Numbered from the stretch's first letter, positions 21,595 through 32,451 are shown. The stretch is 64,000 nt of DNA from Ottelia alismoides (GCA_037367405.1 JAZKJV010006942.1:310001-374000), one strand, 5' to 3'. The notes: generated from the letters alone by a model not told the origin. Translations and numbers: made by a program.

Positions 21595-24411
21595 ATGATG
21601 GGTAGACGATCTCTTAGGCAGCCTCTGGCTGCACCGCTTTCAGGAGAGTCTACTTCATCATCTAGGTTGGCCCGTGAGAGTCAAGACCAGCTCTCCGGGC
21701 CCGAGTACGATTCCACCCTGTTCCCCCTCGATCCCCTTTCTTTTGCTACTGAGAGACATGAGCCCGAGGAAAGATGAATTGATTTGACAGAACCTGAGTT
21801 GGGCTCATCTGATTTTGCAGACGTCGGTATGGCCGCCAGATCAGATGATTACCCCGGAGGTCAGCAGGGAGAGCAGCATGTCGTATTTGACCAGGGGGCG
21901 ATTAACTCCACCCTGATCGCATCATTAGAGACAGTTCAGCAGCAGTTACGCGATCAGGGGGCATTCATGATAGAGATGAGGAGGGAGTTGGAGCGACTCC
22001 GAGAAGAGAGAGATCAGAGCGAGCCTGAGGACATTCCTGACGCTGATGCAGAGGCAGCCGCAGCAGCAGCTGCCGCAGCAGCGGCAGCCGCCGCCGCAGC
22101 AAGACCGATGCGGGGGTTACACAACCCCGGATCTACACTGATGCACCAGTGGGTGGTGGTACCTGCTATCGTGGGGGATTTCAAGTTCCCTCCGAACACC
22201 CTGCAGATGCTTCCTCATTTTCACGGACTTGCCACTGAGGAACCCCACCTCCATCTCCAGGAGTTTTTGATGATCTGCAGCACTGTCCACGACCGTCGTG
22301 TGGACCAAGATACGATTCGGATGATGGCCTTCCCTTTTTCACTAGCAGATAGAGCAGCCGCCTGGCTGAAGCATCTAGGGAAGTTTGTTTACACCTGGGA
22401 GCAGCTCCGCACCGAGTACTTAAACAAGTACTATCCACTCGGGCGGACGAATGCAGCAAGGGCCCTGATCAACAACTTCTCCATGCTCCCTAACGAGCAA
22501 TTTCACGAGGCATGGGAGAGGTTCAGAGAGCTTCTGGATAGATGCCCACACCACGACATTTCGAAGCCGAACCTAGTTCAGAGCTTCTTTAGTGGGCTGA
22601 CGCCAGAGCTTCAGGGCCTGGTGAATGCTTCTTGCGGCGGGTCCTACTTTGCCAAGGACCACAACCAAGTCTGGGCCATCTACGAGGAGATGGCCGAAAA
22701 TTACATGGTGATGTCCCAGACTCGGTTGTACACACAGAGAGCTCAGCAGCCGCCAGGACCCGTGCAGTACCAGCAGATAGCACGGGTTGATGCAGGTCCT
22801 TCCAGTTCGTCCACAGTTGCAGCCGCACAGGCAGAGTCGGCCGCTGCGGACATGGGGATTATCAGCGAGAAGTTGGACCGCATGGAAATAATAGAGAAGA
22901 AGCAGTGCCAGGGCATAACTCAGATGGAGCAAATGGCACAAACTCTGAGCGACATGAAGACCCAGCTCTTGTGTCTTCAGGAGGCACAGACGGCTCCTCA
23001 GCCCCGTCTTCTGTCGCGAGGCGATTCCGGCGGCAGCCGCAGCTCGTCCCAGCGCTCCAGCTCCTTGCAGCAGCCTAGACAAGTTCACCTTGTACAGGCG
23101 GAGCCATACCAGCAGCAGCCGCCCTCTTACCAGTCACCACCATCTCCAGACTTACAGATGGTGGTATATCAGCCGGATCAGCCTCTGGCAGCACTGCCGT
23201 CAGACCCCTTCGATGCTGAGCCGTTGATGGATGTCAACGGGATTTGGTATGACCGTCCTCAACCTGGAATCCGACGAGACCATCCCGGATTCAGATGGGG
23301 GAATGGGGGTAACCAGTCCCAACAGCAGCCAGCCGGTCAGGGAGGGCAGTACTCCCAGCAGAGAGATCACCAGCAGCCCCCAACATACCAGCCACACCAG
23401 CCATCATCCTTCGTACCTCGTCCCTACCAGCAGCAGGGACAGAATTGGAGACGTGAGCAGCAGGCTCACCAGCAGCAGCATCCTTCCTCTTACCCCTCTC
23501 AGCAGCAGCAGCACCAGGTCCAGCAGCCTCATTACCAGAGAGGCGACCCGTCGGGCTCCCATGAGAGCCCCGCCATGGATGATATAGCCCGCCTCTTCAC
23601 AGAGCAGCAGGCTACATTTAGACGGGAGATGGACGAGTTCCGCCAGGAGATGCGGGACCTGATGAGAGGGAAGGCCGCCATCCCTGCACAGATCGAGCCT
23701 AATCCGAATAGCTTGAAGAGGAAATCTGAGCAGGTAATTCACACTGAGCCTACCTCTCCTAGTGACTTATTTGATGATATGTCATCGGATCTATTTGATG
23801 CTGATTTTGTTACACTTAGGAGCGGTAGAAGACCAGCAGGCGGCGCCTCATCTGAGCGACAACGTGAGGATCCATCTAGAGCGTCAGATGAGGAAGAGGA
23901 GAGCGGTACTGAAGCCGCGCATGATGATAACGGTGGTACTGATTCCACCAGAGATGTTGATCCCACCGGCGGTACTGAGGCCGCCGCTTCACCATATCGA
24001 GGAGGTGGTACTGACGCCACCAGCAGAGCCGAGCCAGCCCGTGGTACTGAAGCCGCAAGACGTCTAGTTGTAGAGCCAGCTAGAGGTGGTACTGAGGCCA
24101 CCAACATTTATTCTGATAGAAATGTTGTCTTTCCTCGCATGAATGTATCTCAGAACTCTAATTCGAATAAAGGAAAAGGTTTAGTTTCTTCTGATCCCAC
24201 TGTGGTGAATGATGTTTGTGAGGATCCGGTCATCGAACCGTCTAGGCCTATTCCTAGTCCTTCATCTGAGAAGGACCCTGTGATCCCCTTTCCTAGAGCC
24301 CTTGAGTTGGGGAAGGGGAAGAAAAAAGAAAAAGATCAAAAAAAAAAGAGAGCAGGAGGAGTTCAGCCAGGGCATGATAGACCGATTTCACATCCAGCTG
24401 ACCCTCAATGA
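21595..24411 (+). CDS. gag: Gag of the inner Athila element (one in-frame stop)
   Basis: The start is set at MMGRRSLRQ, because the third element begins gag with the same residues at 57701. The frame is open for 60 codons, hits TGA at 21775, then continues in the same frame to 24411. The capsid-type domain covers about residues 200-380, with AWLKHLGKFVYTWEQLRTEY and the FHEAWERFRELL block (matching outer and third elements). A polyalanine run precedes it (about 22056-22100), and the C-terminal half is glutamine-rich, with VNGIWYD and HPGFRW. No CCHC zinc knuckle is visible. Near the end lie repeated GGTEA/GGTDA units encoded by hairpins. The last 110 bases overlap pol in another frame, after a run of ten A (24338-24347). 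The product would be the structural protein forming virus-like particles; as it stands the stop and frame break make this copy defective. Confidence 0.85.
23903..24102. repeat. Six short hairpins with covarying stems in gag
   Basis: Units at 23903-23918, 23932-23949, 23968-23985, 24004-24021, 24041-24056 and 24085-24102 each have a 4-5 bp stem around an 8 nt loop of the form TACTGAnn. Stems vary but remain paired: GCGG/CCGC, GGTGG/CCACC, GGCGG/CCGCC and GTGG/CCGC (one G.U). Protein reading: GTEA, GGTDST, GGTEAA, GGTDAT and similar. Confidence 0.85.
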
Positions 24412-27400
24412 GGCTTTGCAGCACATCCCTCTTCTTCAGCGATCCTTGAGAGACAGGACCACAGTCATGAGGAAGAAGAGGAATAAAACCACAGAGATTC
24501 ATGTGTTGACCAAAGCCACGTGTTACGCGATCCAGAACCATCTGCCGACCAAGAGGCCAGATTTAGGAGCCCCGTATGTCAGATGTCAGATTAGTGAGCA
24601 GAGGTTCGACCGTACTCTATTAGATAGCGGATCGTCGATCAACCTTCTTCCGGCAGCCCTTCTCGACCACTTAGAGTTGGGCACTCTTAGACAGAGCAGG
24701 ACATACCTTCAGTTTGCTGATCGGTCTGTCAAGAGGCCAAAGGGGTTATTGCGAGACGTTGTCGTCACGATTCAGGGTTTGCAATTCCCCGTGGACTTTG
24801 TAGTGCTGGACATGGAAACCCCTGACTCGTTGACCGATTCCCCCATCATCCTCGGTCGCCCGTTCTTGGCCACAGCCAAGGCGGTGACTGACCATGACAG
24901 TGGGAAGGTATTCTTTCGCGTCCAGGGCGAGAGTATACAAATAGAGACGGTTAAGGACCACAGAGCCAGAGATAGATCCCGCTCAGAGGGCAGTACAGAT
25001 TCAGAGCAGCTGACAGACGCAGAGCCAGACATCCACCAGGACTGTGATTTTGTGATCACAGATGATGAGGCAGCTTGGGCAGATCCTGCAGCGCAGACCA
25101 TCCTCTCATATTCAGATACAGCTGATGCAGAGATGATAACAGAGGATGGTCTGGAGAGCACAGCCCTGGTTCAGGATACTATTGAGTCAGCAGAGTCGGA
25201 CCTTGATCGCGACACGATTTTCAGTGATGGTGGTACTGAGGCCACCTTGCTCTACGGTGGTACTGATGCCACCATAGTTGATACAAATCCCTCGGATTCA
25301 GAGTCTGATTGGGCAGATTGTGATGATCAGATGCCAGACCTGGATCCACCCGAGCCTACAGATGAGGAGGAGGTAGAGGCAGAGCAGATTAGAGACAATG
25401 CAGAGGACCCGCCTTCTCCAGATCCAGTTAGTGAGAGTTCGTTATCATTTTCCCAGGCAGATTTGGTAGAATTATCAGCATACACACATCTTCTTCAGAA
25501 GCCAGATTTGCCAGCACCCAGCTGTCCAGAACTAAAGCCGCTCCCTACTTCGCTGAAGTATCGATTCCTTGCGGGAGAGTCTGAGATGTACCCAGTCATC
25601 ATCTCTGCCGATCTGACTGGAGAACAAGAATCCCGTCTGATGGAGGTTCTTGAAAAGAACCGCAAGGCAATTGGATGGAGCGTAGCAGATCTCCATGGGA
25701 TTAGTCCCTCGTTGTGCTCCCACCATATCTATCTCGAGGAAGGGGCAAAGCCGTCGCGTGAGTTCCAGCGGCGACTGAACCCCAACCTAAGAGAGGTTGT
25801 CATGAAGGAAATATCAAAATGGTGGAGCGCAGATTTTATTTATCCCATTTCCGACTCCAAGTGGGTTAGCCCTTTGCATGTGGTGCCCAAGAAGACGGGC
25901 ATCACGACTGTGATCAGTGAGTCAGGAGAGGAGATTGCTACACGAGTACCCACCTCTTGGCGGGTCTGCGTTGACTACAGGAGACTCAACCAGGCCACCA
26001 AGAAAGACCATTTCCCCCTGCCTTTTATTGATCAGATCATAGAGAGACTGGCAGGGAAGAGCCATTATTGCTTCCTAGATGGGTACTCGGGCTACAATCA
26101 AGTGGCCATCGCTCCTGAGGATCAGGAGAAGACCACCTTTACCTGTCCCTTCGGTACATACGCCTTTCGACGCATGCCATTTGGGCTATGCAACGCCCCT
26201 GCGACTTTTCAGAGATGCATGCTGTCGATCTTTTCGGACATGGTAGGGGAGTGTTTGGAGGTCTTCATGGACGACTTCTCGGTTTACGGCGACGGATTCG
26301 ATTCCTGTCTTGACTGCCTAGACCGAGTGCTCCAGCGATGTATTGCTACCCGCTTGGTTCTGTCTTGGGAGAAGAGTCACTTCATGGTGACTCAAGGGAC
26401 GGTGCTTGGCCACATCATCTCCAACAGGGGCATGGAGGTTGATCCGGCCAAGGTGGACGTCATTAGAAAACTCGCACCGCCGTCCAATTTAAAGCAGCTA
26501 CGGTCATTTCTGGGGCACGTTGGTTTTTATAGGAGATTCATTCATGATTTCAGCAAGATTGCCCGACCGTTGACTGACCTCTTGACGAAAGACACCGAGT
26601 TCCTTGTCGATGACAAGTGTCTTTCATCCTTTGAGACTCTCCAGCAGCGTGTTATTGAGGCTCCTGTCCTTCAGCCACCCGATTGGTCTCTCCCATTCGA
26701 GATCATGACGGATGCCTCTGATTTTGCCGTAGGGGCCGTGCTAGGACAGAGGAGGGACGGAGTTCCATTTGCCATACACTATGCTAGCCGCACATTGGAT
26801 TCTGCCCAGCGGAATTATACGGTCACAGAGAAGGAGATGCTAGCAGTAGTGTTTGCCCTAGATAAGTTCAGATCGTATATCATTGGATCTAGAGTGACTT
26901 TGTATACTGACCACACCGCCATCAGGTACCTCATGTCAAAGAAGGATGCCAAGGCCAGACTTACTAGATGGATCCTTCTACTCCAGGAGTTCGACATTGA
27001 GATCAAGGATAAGCCTGGAGTCAAGAATGTGGTGGCGGATCATCTCTCCCGATTAGAGCAGCCTGAGGATTCTGAGCAGATTGATCCCATTCATGATACC
27101 TTCCCAGATGAGGCGATCCTTGCTATCACCTCACTCCCGTGGTATGCTGATATTGTGAACTTTCTCGTTGCTGGGAAAGTCCCACAAGATTGGCCCAGGC
27201 AGAGGCTTGAGACCTTTCTTGCGAAGGCCAAGTCCTACCACTGGGAGGATCCCATCCTTTACCACGAAGGAGGGGATAGCATCTGGCGTCGGTGTATTCC
27301 TCAGGAGGAGCATCATAGTGTCCTCACTTACTGCCACAAGCTTGAGGCAGGAGGACATCATTCTGGGAGGAGAACGGCACAGAAAGTGCTCCAATCCGGC

Positions 27401-28420
27401 TTGTGGTGGCCTACACTCTTCAAGGACTCTGATGAGTTCGTGAAGAGGTGTACTGACTGTCAGAGGATGGGCACTTGTGGACAACGTGATATGATGCCGA
27501 TGCAGCCCATTCACTTCTGTGAGGTTTTTGACGCATGGGGCATCGATTTCATGGGTCCATTCCCTAAGAGTCAGGGATTCGAGTACATTCTGTTGGCCGT
27601 AGATTACGTTAGTCGTTGGGTTGAGGCTATCCCCGCCCGAGCCGCTGATGCGAAGACAGTTTGCAGATTTTTGAAGAAGCACATCATCATGCGGTTCGGG
27701 GTTCCACGAGTTCTGATTTCTGATGGGGGGTCTCATTTCATCAACGACCAGGTGAAGGCCCTTGCCAGCGAGTTCAGCATAGACCATCGTGTTGCCACAC
27801 CATACCATCCACAGACAAATGGTCTAGCTGAGGTGTCGAATAGGGAGATCAAGAATATTTTGCAGAAAGTCGTCCGCCCTGACCGAAAGAATTGGTCACA
27901 GCTTTTGGACTCGGTCTTGTGGGCATATCGGACGTCTTTCAAGACTCCATTGGGTACATCTCCCTTTCGCCTCGTTTATGGCAAGCCGTGCCATCTACCT
28001 GTTGAGCTGAGGCACAAGTCACTTTGGGCAGTCACAGATATTCTTATGGATCCAGATGGTATAGAAGACCAGAGGAGGGCAGAGTTAGCCGCCTTGGAAG
28101 AGCTTAGAGATACAACTTTCTCAAACAGCCTACATTATAAGGAGAAAGTGAAGGAGTGGCATGATTCTCATATCAGCCACAAGCATTTTGAGATTGGACA
28201 GAGAGTATGGCTGTTTGATGCAAGGCTTATATTATTTCCAGGGAAGCTACAGAGCAAATGGAAGGGACCTTACTTGGTCAGAAAGGTACACGATAACGGT
28301 AGCATTGATATATCTGAGTTATCCTCTGAGAGTACCTTTCGAGTGAACGGCCAGCGGCTCAAGCCATTTCTAGATCATGAGCCGCGGGACGTTATTATTG
28401 CCGCTATTCATTTTGCGTGA
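24302..28420 (+). CDS. pol: Pol polyprotein of the inner Athila element, uninterrupted
   Basis: There are 1372 open codons, the only long intact pol here; the true entry is from gag, so the first codons overlap gag in another frame. Protease has LLDSGSSINLL (about residues 104-114) and IILGRPFL (about 178-185). An acidic linker (about 215-430) includes two more hairpin-encoded GGTEAT/GGTDAT units. Reverse transcriptase starts at [15 protein letters not shown] (about 549), with EVFMDDFSV (about 653-661). RNase H has TDASD (about 803) and VTEKEM. Integrase has HHCC (GGHHSG at about 1017; C-x2-C), then GIDFMG, ISDGGSHF and GLAEVSN, spaced D-35-E between the last two acidic residues, and KWKGPYLV (GPY/F module). 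No chromodomain. Together these enzymes copy the RNA and insert the DNA. Without a 3' LTR this copy cannot complete the cycle by itself. Confidence 0.93.
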   Translation: MSWGRGRKKKKIKKKREQEEFSQGMIDRFHIQLTLNEALQHIPLLQRSLRDRTTVMRKKRNKTTEIHVLTKATCYAIQNHLPTKRPDLGAPYVRCQISEQRFDRTLLDSGSSINLLPAALLDHLELGTLRQSRTYLQFADRSVKRPKGLLRDVVVTIQGLQFPVDFVVLDMETPDSLTDSPIILGRPFLATAKAVTDHDSGKVFFRVQGESIQIETVKDHRARDRSRSEGSTDSEQLTDAEPDIHQDCDFVITDDEAAWADPAAQTILSYSDTADAEMITEDGLESTALVQDTIESAESDLDRDTIFSDGGTEATLLYGGTDATIVDTNPSDSESDWADCDDQMPDLDPPEPTDEEEVEAEQIRDNAEDPPSPDPVSESSLSFSQADLVELSAYTHLLQKPDLPAPSCPELKPLPTSLKYRFLAGESEMYPVIISADLTGEQESRLMEVLEKNRKAIGWSVADLHGISPSLCSHHIYLEEGAKPSREFQRRLNPNLREVVMKEISKWWSADFIYPISDSKWVSPLHVVPKKTGITTVISESGEEIATRVPTSWRVCVDYRRLNQATKKDHFPLPFIDQIIERLAGKSHYCFLDGYSGYNQVAIAPEDQEKTTFTCPFGTYAFRRMPFGLCNAPATFQRCMLSIFSDMVGECLEVFMDDFSVYGDGFDSCLDCLDRVLQRCIATRLVLSWEKSHFMVTQGTVLGHIISNRGMEVDPAKVDVIRKLAPPSNLKQLRSFLGHVGFYRRFIHDFSKIARPLTDLLTKDTEFLVDDKCLSSFETLQQRVIEAPVLQPPDWSLPFEIMTDASDFAVGAVLGQRRDGVPFAIHYASRTLDSAQRNYTVTEKEMLAVVFALDKFRSYIIGSRVTLYTDHTAIRYLMSKKDAKARLTRWILLLQEFDIEIKDKPGVKNVVADHLSRLEQPEDSEQIDPIHDTFPDEAILAITSLPWYADIVNFLVAGKVPQDWPRQRLETFLAKAKSYHWEDPILYHEGGDSIWRRCIPQEEHHSVLTYCHKLEAGGHHSGRRTAQKVLQSGLWWPTLFKDSDEFVKRCTDCQRMGTCGQRDMMPMQPIHFCEVFDAWGIDFMGPFPKSQGFEYILLAVDYVSRWVEAIPARAADAKTVCRFLKKHIIMRFGVPRVLISDGGSHFINDQVKALASEFSIDHRVATPYHPQTNGLAEVSNREIKNILQKVVRPDRKNWSQLLDSVLWAYRTSFKTPLGTSPFRLVYGKPCHLPVELRHKSLWAVTDILMDPDGIEDQRRAELAALEELRDTTFSNSLHYKEKVKEWHDSHISHKHFEIGQRVWLFDARLILFPGKLQSKWKGPYLVRKVHDNGSIDISELSSESTFRVNGQRLKPFLDHEPRDVIIAAIHFA
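25229..25273. repeat. Two more covarying hairpins in the pol linker
   Basis: Units at 25229-25246 and 25256-25273 have the stem GGTGG/CCACC around loops tactgagg and tactgatg, as in gag. They lie about 1.1 kb downstream of the gag array and in the pol reading frame. Confidence 0.85.
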
Positions 28421-28655
28421 GATGTGGTCTTTTGACTCACATCTTTTGCATCTCACGCCTGATATCTACTGTTCTTTCCGCCTGTATAGATCCAGTTGTC
28501 CATATCATTCTATTCTTTAGTCCCACATCCCTTTTCTCATCCTGTGATTATGCTATACTTAGGGTGTACTTTACCCTAAGTATAGGGGGGATGTAGGACC
28601 TGCGAGTATTCTTTTCATTCTTTCTGCTCCTGTTTTTGCTGCCTATACTTAGGGA
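28421..28655 (+). other. 3' stub of the inner element up to the deletion joint
   Basis: After pol comes a perfect 13 bp inverted repeat, CTATACTTAGGGT with its complement (28553-28585), whose second arm runs into GTATAGGGGGG. This repeats the hairpin plus polypurine module of the outer element. A second CTATACTTAGGG follows at about 28643-28654. After that the sequence is outer-element protease on the minus strand. The expected remaining internal DNA and LTR are absent. Confidence 0.7.
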
Positions 28656-31046
28656 TATTGTAAAATCCATGTCAAGAATTGTAAAATCCACTGGGTAGTT
28701 TTGTCCCTCTATGTTGATGACAATGTTTCGAATCTCGCCCTTAGGTCGCTTAGTTGATGTGTCTGCGAATTGAAGTACGGCTGCAGATTGTTTAAGAGGA
28801 CCTAGATTTAGATGCTCATATAGGGTTGTGGGCATGAGATTGATGGATGATCCATTGTCTAATAATGTTCTTGCAAACTTGATTTCCTTGATGTAGCTAG
28901 TGACAAAGTGGGCACCCATGTCTCTCTTCTTTCTTGGCAGCTCATTTTTTATGAGACGAGATGTGGCTACTGAGAGTATGTGTTTCTTTGTTCGGCTAGG
29001 AGTTTGTTTGCTGGCCCTTGTTGGTGTGCATCTCACCTTCATGTATTTTCTAAAAGCCGAGTCTCTTTCTATCATCTCGTCTAGGGACAGCGTGACCTTA
29101 ATATTTTCCTTACAGATGCGGGCCATCTCTTCATCATTTTTTTGGTTTTTTATGTTTTTCTTCTTTCCTGCCGTAAGAGCACTGGGGAAAGGAATGGACT
29201 TGGTATGATCAAGAACATCACTTTTATTGAATGAAAAATTTCTTACAGGACTTGGACTCGGACTAAAAATAGGGAAATTTGTGGTTGGTGGCATTTGTTT
29301 GTCTGACTCAGACTCAGACTCTCCATTATATCCGGGTGGTGTGGGTGGGACTTGTTCTTTCTCCTCCTGTCTTCCTTTGTCAATTCCCCCAGGGTTGTGT
29401 GAATTGGTGGACACTGGGGCTATGTCTTCGTGTTCCTTCACTCGATCAGGCATGGTTACGGTCCTTCCGCTCCTAAGAGATATATGATAAGAGTTATTAT
29501 TCGAGGAGGGCTCATGTTCAGGTACGGAATAGTCAGAGATTAATACCTGATTGTGTCCAAGGCTATTTGGGTTAGCCTGGACTTGGGCTGGAATCACGGT
29601 CTGGGGTGCAGTCACCTCATCTCTCCAACGAGAGAGTCGATTTATGTCGACTCTCATATCATGAAGCTCATCCAGCACTCGCTGGAGCTCTAGAGAGATA
29701 GCAGAAGAGGAGGACCCTTGGTCCTGCCTGGCCTGAGGTCGCTGATACTGGCCTTGTTGGCTTTGGCGTTGGTTCTGCTGTGGCTGAGGTTGCGGGATCT
29801 GGTAACCCGTGCGATATTGCTGCCTCTGCTACAGTTGAGGCTGATAGGTGGGCTGGGCTTGCGGTGGACGAGGGTTTGGAGTAGAGGTTTGGCCTGAGCG
29901 ATTGACCGGTTCCAAATTATACCAGACTCCATTTATCTCCATGACTTGTGGAGGTTCCTCAAAATCAGTCTGAGCGGAGGTTTCATCAGTTTGAGAGGAC
30001 AAGACTTGGTCTCCACCCCAATGGCTCTGTTGCCCTACCCCTTGACCTTGAATGTAGTGAATTTGGTGTATGGGTGTGGGGGGTGCCATCTTTGATACCC
30101 TGTCAGCCAATTCCTCCATTTGTTTCGGCAATTTAGCCAATTTCTCCATATCAGATGATTTATGGATCTCATCCATCTTTTTATAAATCTGCTCAACCAT
30201 AGTTAGCTTATCAGCTATTATTCCCATGTCAGCATTGTGGTCGGTTGTCAGATTATTCACCATCTTTTTGGAGCCAGTTATGTAAGCCCGACTAGTGGTT
30301 TGTGCACGGCTAGACTCAGCAAGTCTTTCGAACACCTTGTAGACGGTGTCCTCGTGGCGCCCCATGTAGCTTCCTCTGCAGGATTCACTAACCAACCCTT
30401 GAGTCTCAGGGTTCAGCTCGCTCACAAGACTTTGGACCAGCATCATTTTACTTATCCCGTATCCTGAGCATTTCTGTACTAAGTCCGTGAATCTTTCCCA
30501 GGTTTCATGAAATGGTTCATTCAGGTGTTGGGTGAAACTCGTGAGCTTGATCCTCATTTGGTTAATTCTACTAACTGGGTATAATTTCTTTAAAAATAGA
30601 GTCTTGAATGTGGCCCACGTAGTGACTATTTCCCCTAGATTTTTCAGCCAGTAAGCCGCCTTATCAGTCAAGGCGAAGGGGACAGCTCTCAACCTTATGT
30701 AGTCTTGGCTAACCCTAGGGTGGCAGAGGTTAGCACAGACTAACTCGAAGTCTCGGAGGAAGATATATGGTTCTTCATGATTATTTCCTCCGAACTTTGG
30801 CAACAGTGCAAGGAAATGCGGTTTGTGTTCGAAAGCATCCTCAGGGGGAACAGGTCTCAACCAATTATAGTCTTCATCTAATTCTGGGAGATACGCGTAT
30901 TCCATAGCAGCCTCGTCTTGTTGTATTATTTCCAACTGCATCCTAAGTAGTTCATTGGTTTGTTCAGCAGCTGTTATCCTAGCTAAGAGTGCCGGGATAG
31001 GGTCATTGTCATTCTCATCGTCCCCAGAGTTCTTCTTAGGAGGCAT
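28656..31046 (-). pseudogene. gag-pro: Outer Athila gag and protease, one amber stop
   Basis: Reading starts at MPPKKNSGDDENDNDP (31046) and runs 405 codons to TAG at 29829-29831, then continues in the same frame to the joint. The stop lies in a glutamine-rich tract, so it is probably a CAG codon that became TAG. The capsid-type domain has YWLKNLGEIVTTWATFKTLF and FHETWERFTDLV. INGVWYN occurs near residue 375. Protease has TLLDNGSSINLM, where the family usually has DSGSS, and LNLGPLKQSAAVLQFAD. It ends at about DFTILDMDFT; downstream codons come from the inserted element. Gag and protease share one frame, unlike the inner copy. No zinc knuckle is visible. Confidence 0.88.
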
Positions 31047-32451
31047 GATGATTCACCTTCAGAGAGGAAGAGTTTAGAGATAAGTGTTGTGATTAAAAAA
31101 AGGATTTTTGCTAAGGGGAAGAGATTCCTTAGCGGAGGAGTAAAAGATGAAACTTCTAAGACAAGGAGGATAGAGAGATAGTCCTTACGAACAAGCAGAC
31201 ACAAGCAAACACAAGACAATTCTCAAGTTCACCACTCAACACAGATGAAGGCACGTCAGGGGTCGGCCGCTTATCTTTTCACTTTTAATTTAATGACAAA
31301 ACAATCTTGCAAATTAAGCGGAGCTGTTAGGTACCGAAATATTTCTCAAAGACTGTCCCGAGTTCGTAAAACTAGTTGCATCTACTCTCAGCCAGTATAG
31401 GTGGAAGTACGGACCGTTTAAATGGCTACCCGTGTTGCTTGAGGACGGTGCCTTTCGCGGTGTCCTCTAAACCACCCACTCTGCTAAGGGAAGTCGGACC
31501 GTAAAACGGCTACCCGAGACCCTCACTGAAAAGTAGCTAATTGTTTTTAAAAACAGTAGTTTTTGTGAAATTCCTCAGTTTTGGCTCTACCCTAAGGTGT
31601 GTGATCTTGTCCTTACGCAAACAATGAGTGGATTTCTCTCCACCAAACAAAAGTTAATTTTAGGTCAGTTTATTTGCAGTCACCTTGATTAGCAGTCCCA
31701 GTTTTAAGTTAAGGTTATCACTGTAGTTTATGTGAGCACGAAAATTCATGCCTACCGAACAGTCCCAATTCCTTTAAATCCTAAGTTGTAAAAGTTTGAG
31801 AAAGGGGAATCGAAAAAGCCGATGCAAACGTAAATCAATGATGCATGCTTAAGAGAAGGACTTACAGTGAATCCTCGCGTTCTTCATGCGGGACGCAAGA
31901 CAAGGAATTTAAAATTTACACTAAATGATATGCACGGACGAAAAACGCCCTATACAGATAGTTCTATTAACGGGAAGAATTGATTAAAAATTTGGCTAAT
32001 GTTGAACGATCTATAGTGCGTATAGTTAGTGAATGTGTGGCCTAAGAATTACGAGCACAATCAAATAATAAACAAGCAAGCGTATATGTGCCTAAGTCCT
32101 ACGCCACTCAAGTCGGGTCCCAACCACACAGATGGGGTTGAAACAGACTCGACACACCACAGAAGTGTTCAGTCTGAATTATTACAAGGGTTCAAAGAGA
32201 GGGATCCTGAGAATATTGCAGAAAATAAAATCTATGCTAACTCTCTCTCACAAAATTAAAATTCAATCTTCATCGCAGATCCTTAATTTAATATCAAAAT
32301 CCAGCTCCCAGAAGTCTGCGAAGAGAGAATTTGCGGTTAGTAGCAGAAGTAAGAGAGAAATGCAAAATAAAATGCAGAAAAAAATGACACAAAAATTAAT
32401 TTTACAAAAATTAATTATAAAAAATGATTCAAAACCCTAAAAATTCACCGT
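31047..32451 (-). other. Leader of the outer Athila element
   Basis: This is non-coding. Two similar segments, near 31402-31432 and 31486-31512, share cggaccgt and ggctacccg. I do not find the CTCGA/TCGAG hairpin of the other family. The part next to the primer site is A-rich. Confidence 0.55.

Larger units (their letters stand above)
16687..28655 (+). mobile_element. Athila-type element (inner), 3' LTR missing
   Basis: The plus-strand order is 5' LTR 16687-20324, tRNA-Asp primer site 20327-20344, leader, gag 21595-24411 and pol 24302-28420, followed by about 235 bp of 3' internal DNA. The left edge is exact: the host pol reads ...ggtac and then the LTR tip TGATGAAT. On the right there is no second LTR; sequence passes directly into the protease of the outer element near 28655. 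The outer element also lacks the linker between protease and reverse transcriptase. One deletion covering the inner 3' end and about 1.1 kb of host explains both. The element is closely related to that at 52270-64000. Confidence 0.9.

Noticed and set aside
24302..24411. Programmed gag-pol frameshift at the A-run
   Set aside because: The two related elements have gag and protease in one frame, so an indel is the simpler reading. It stays listed as a finding to test.
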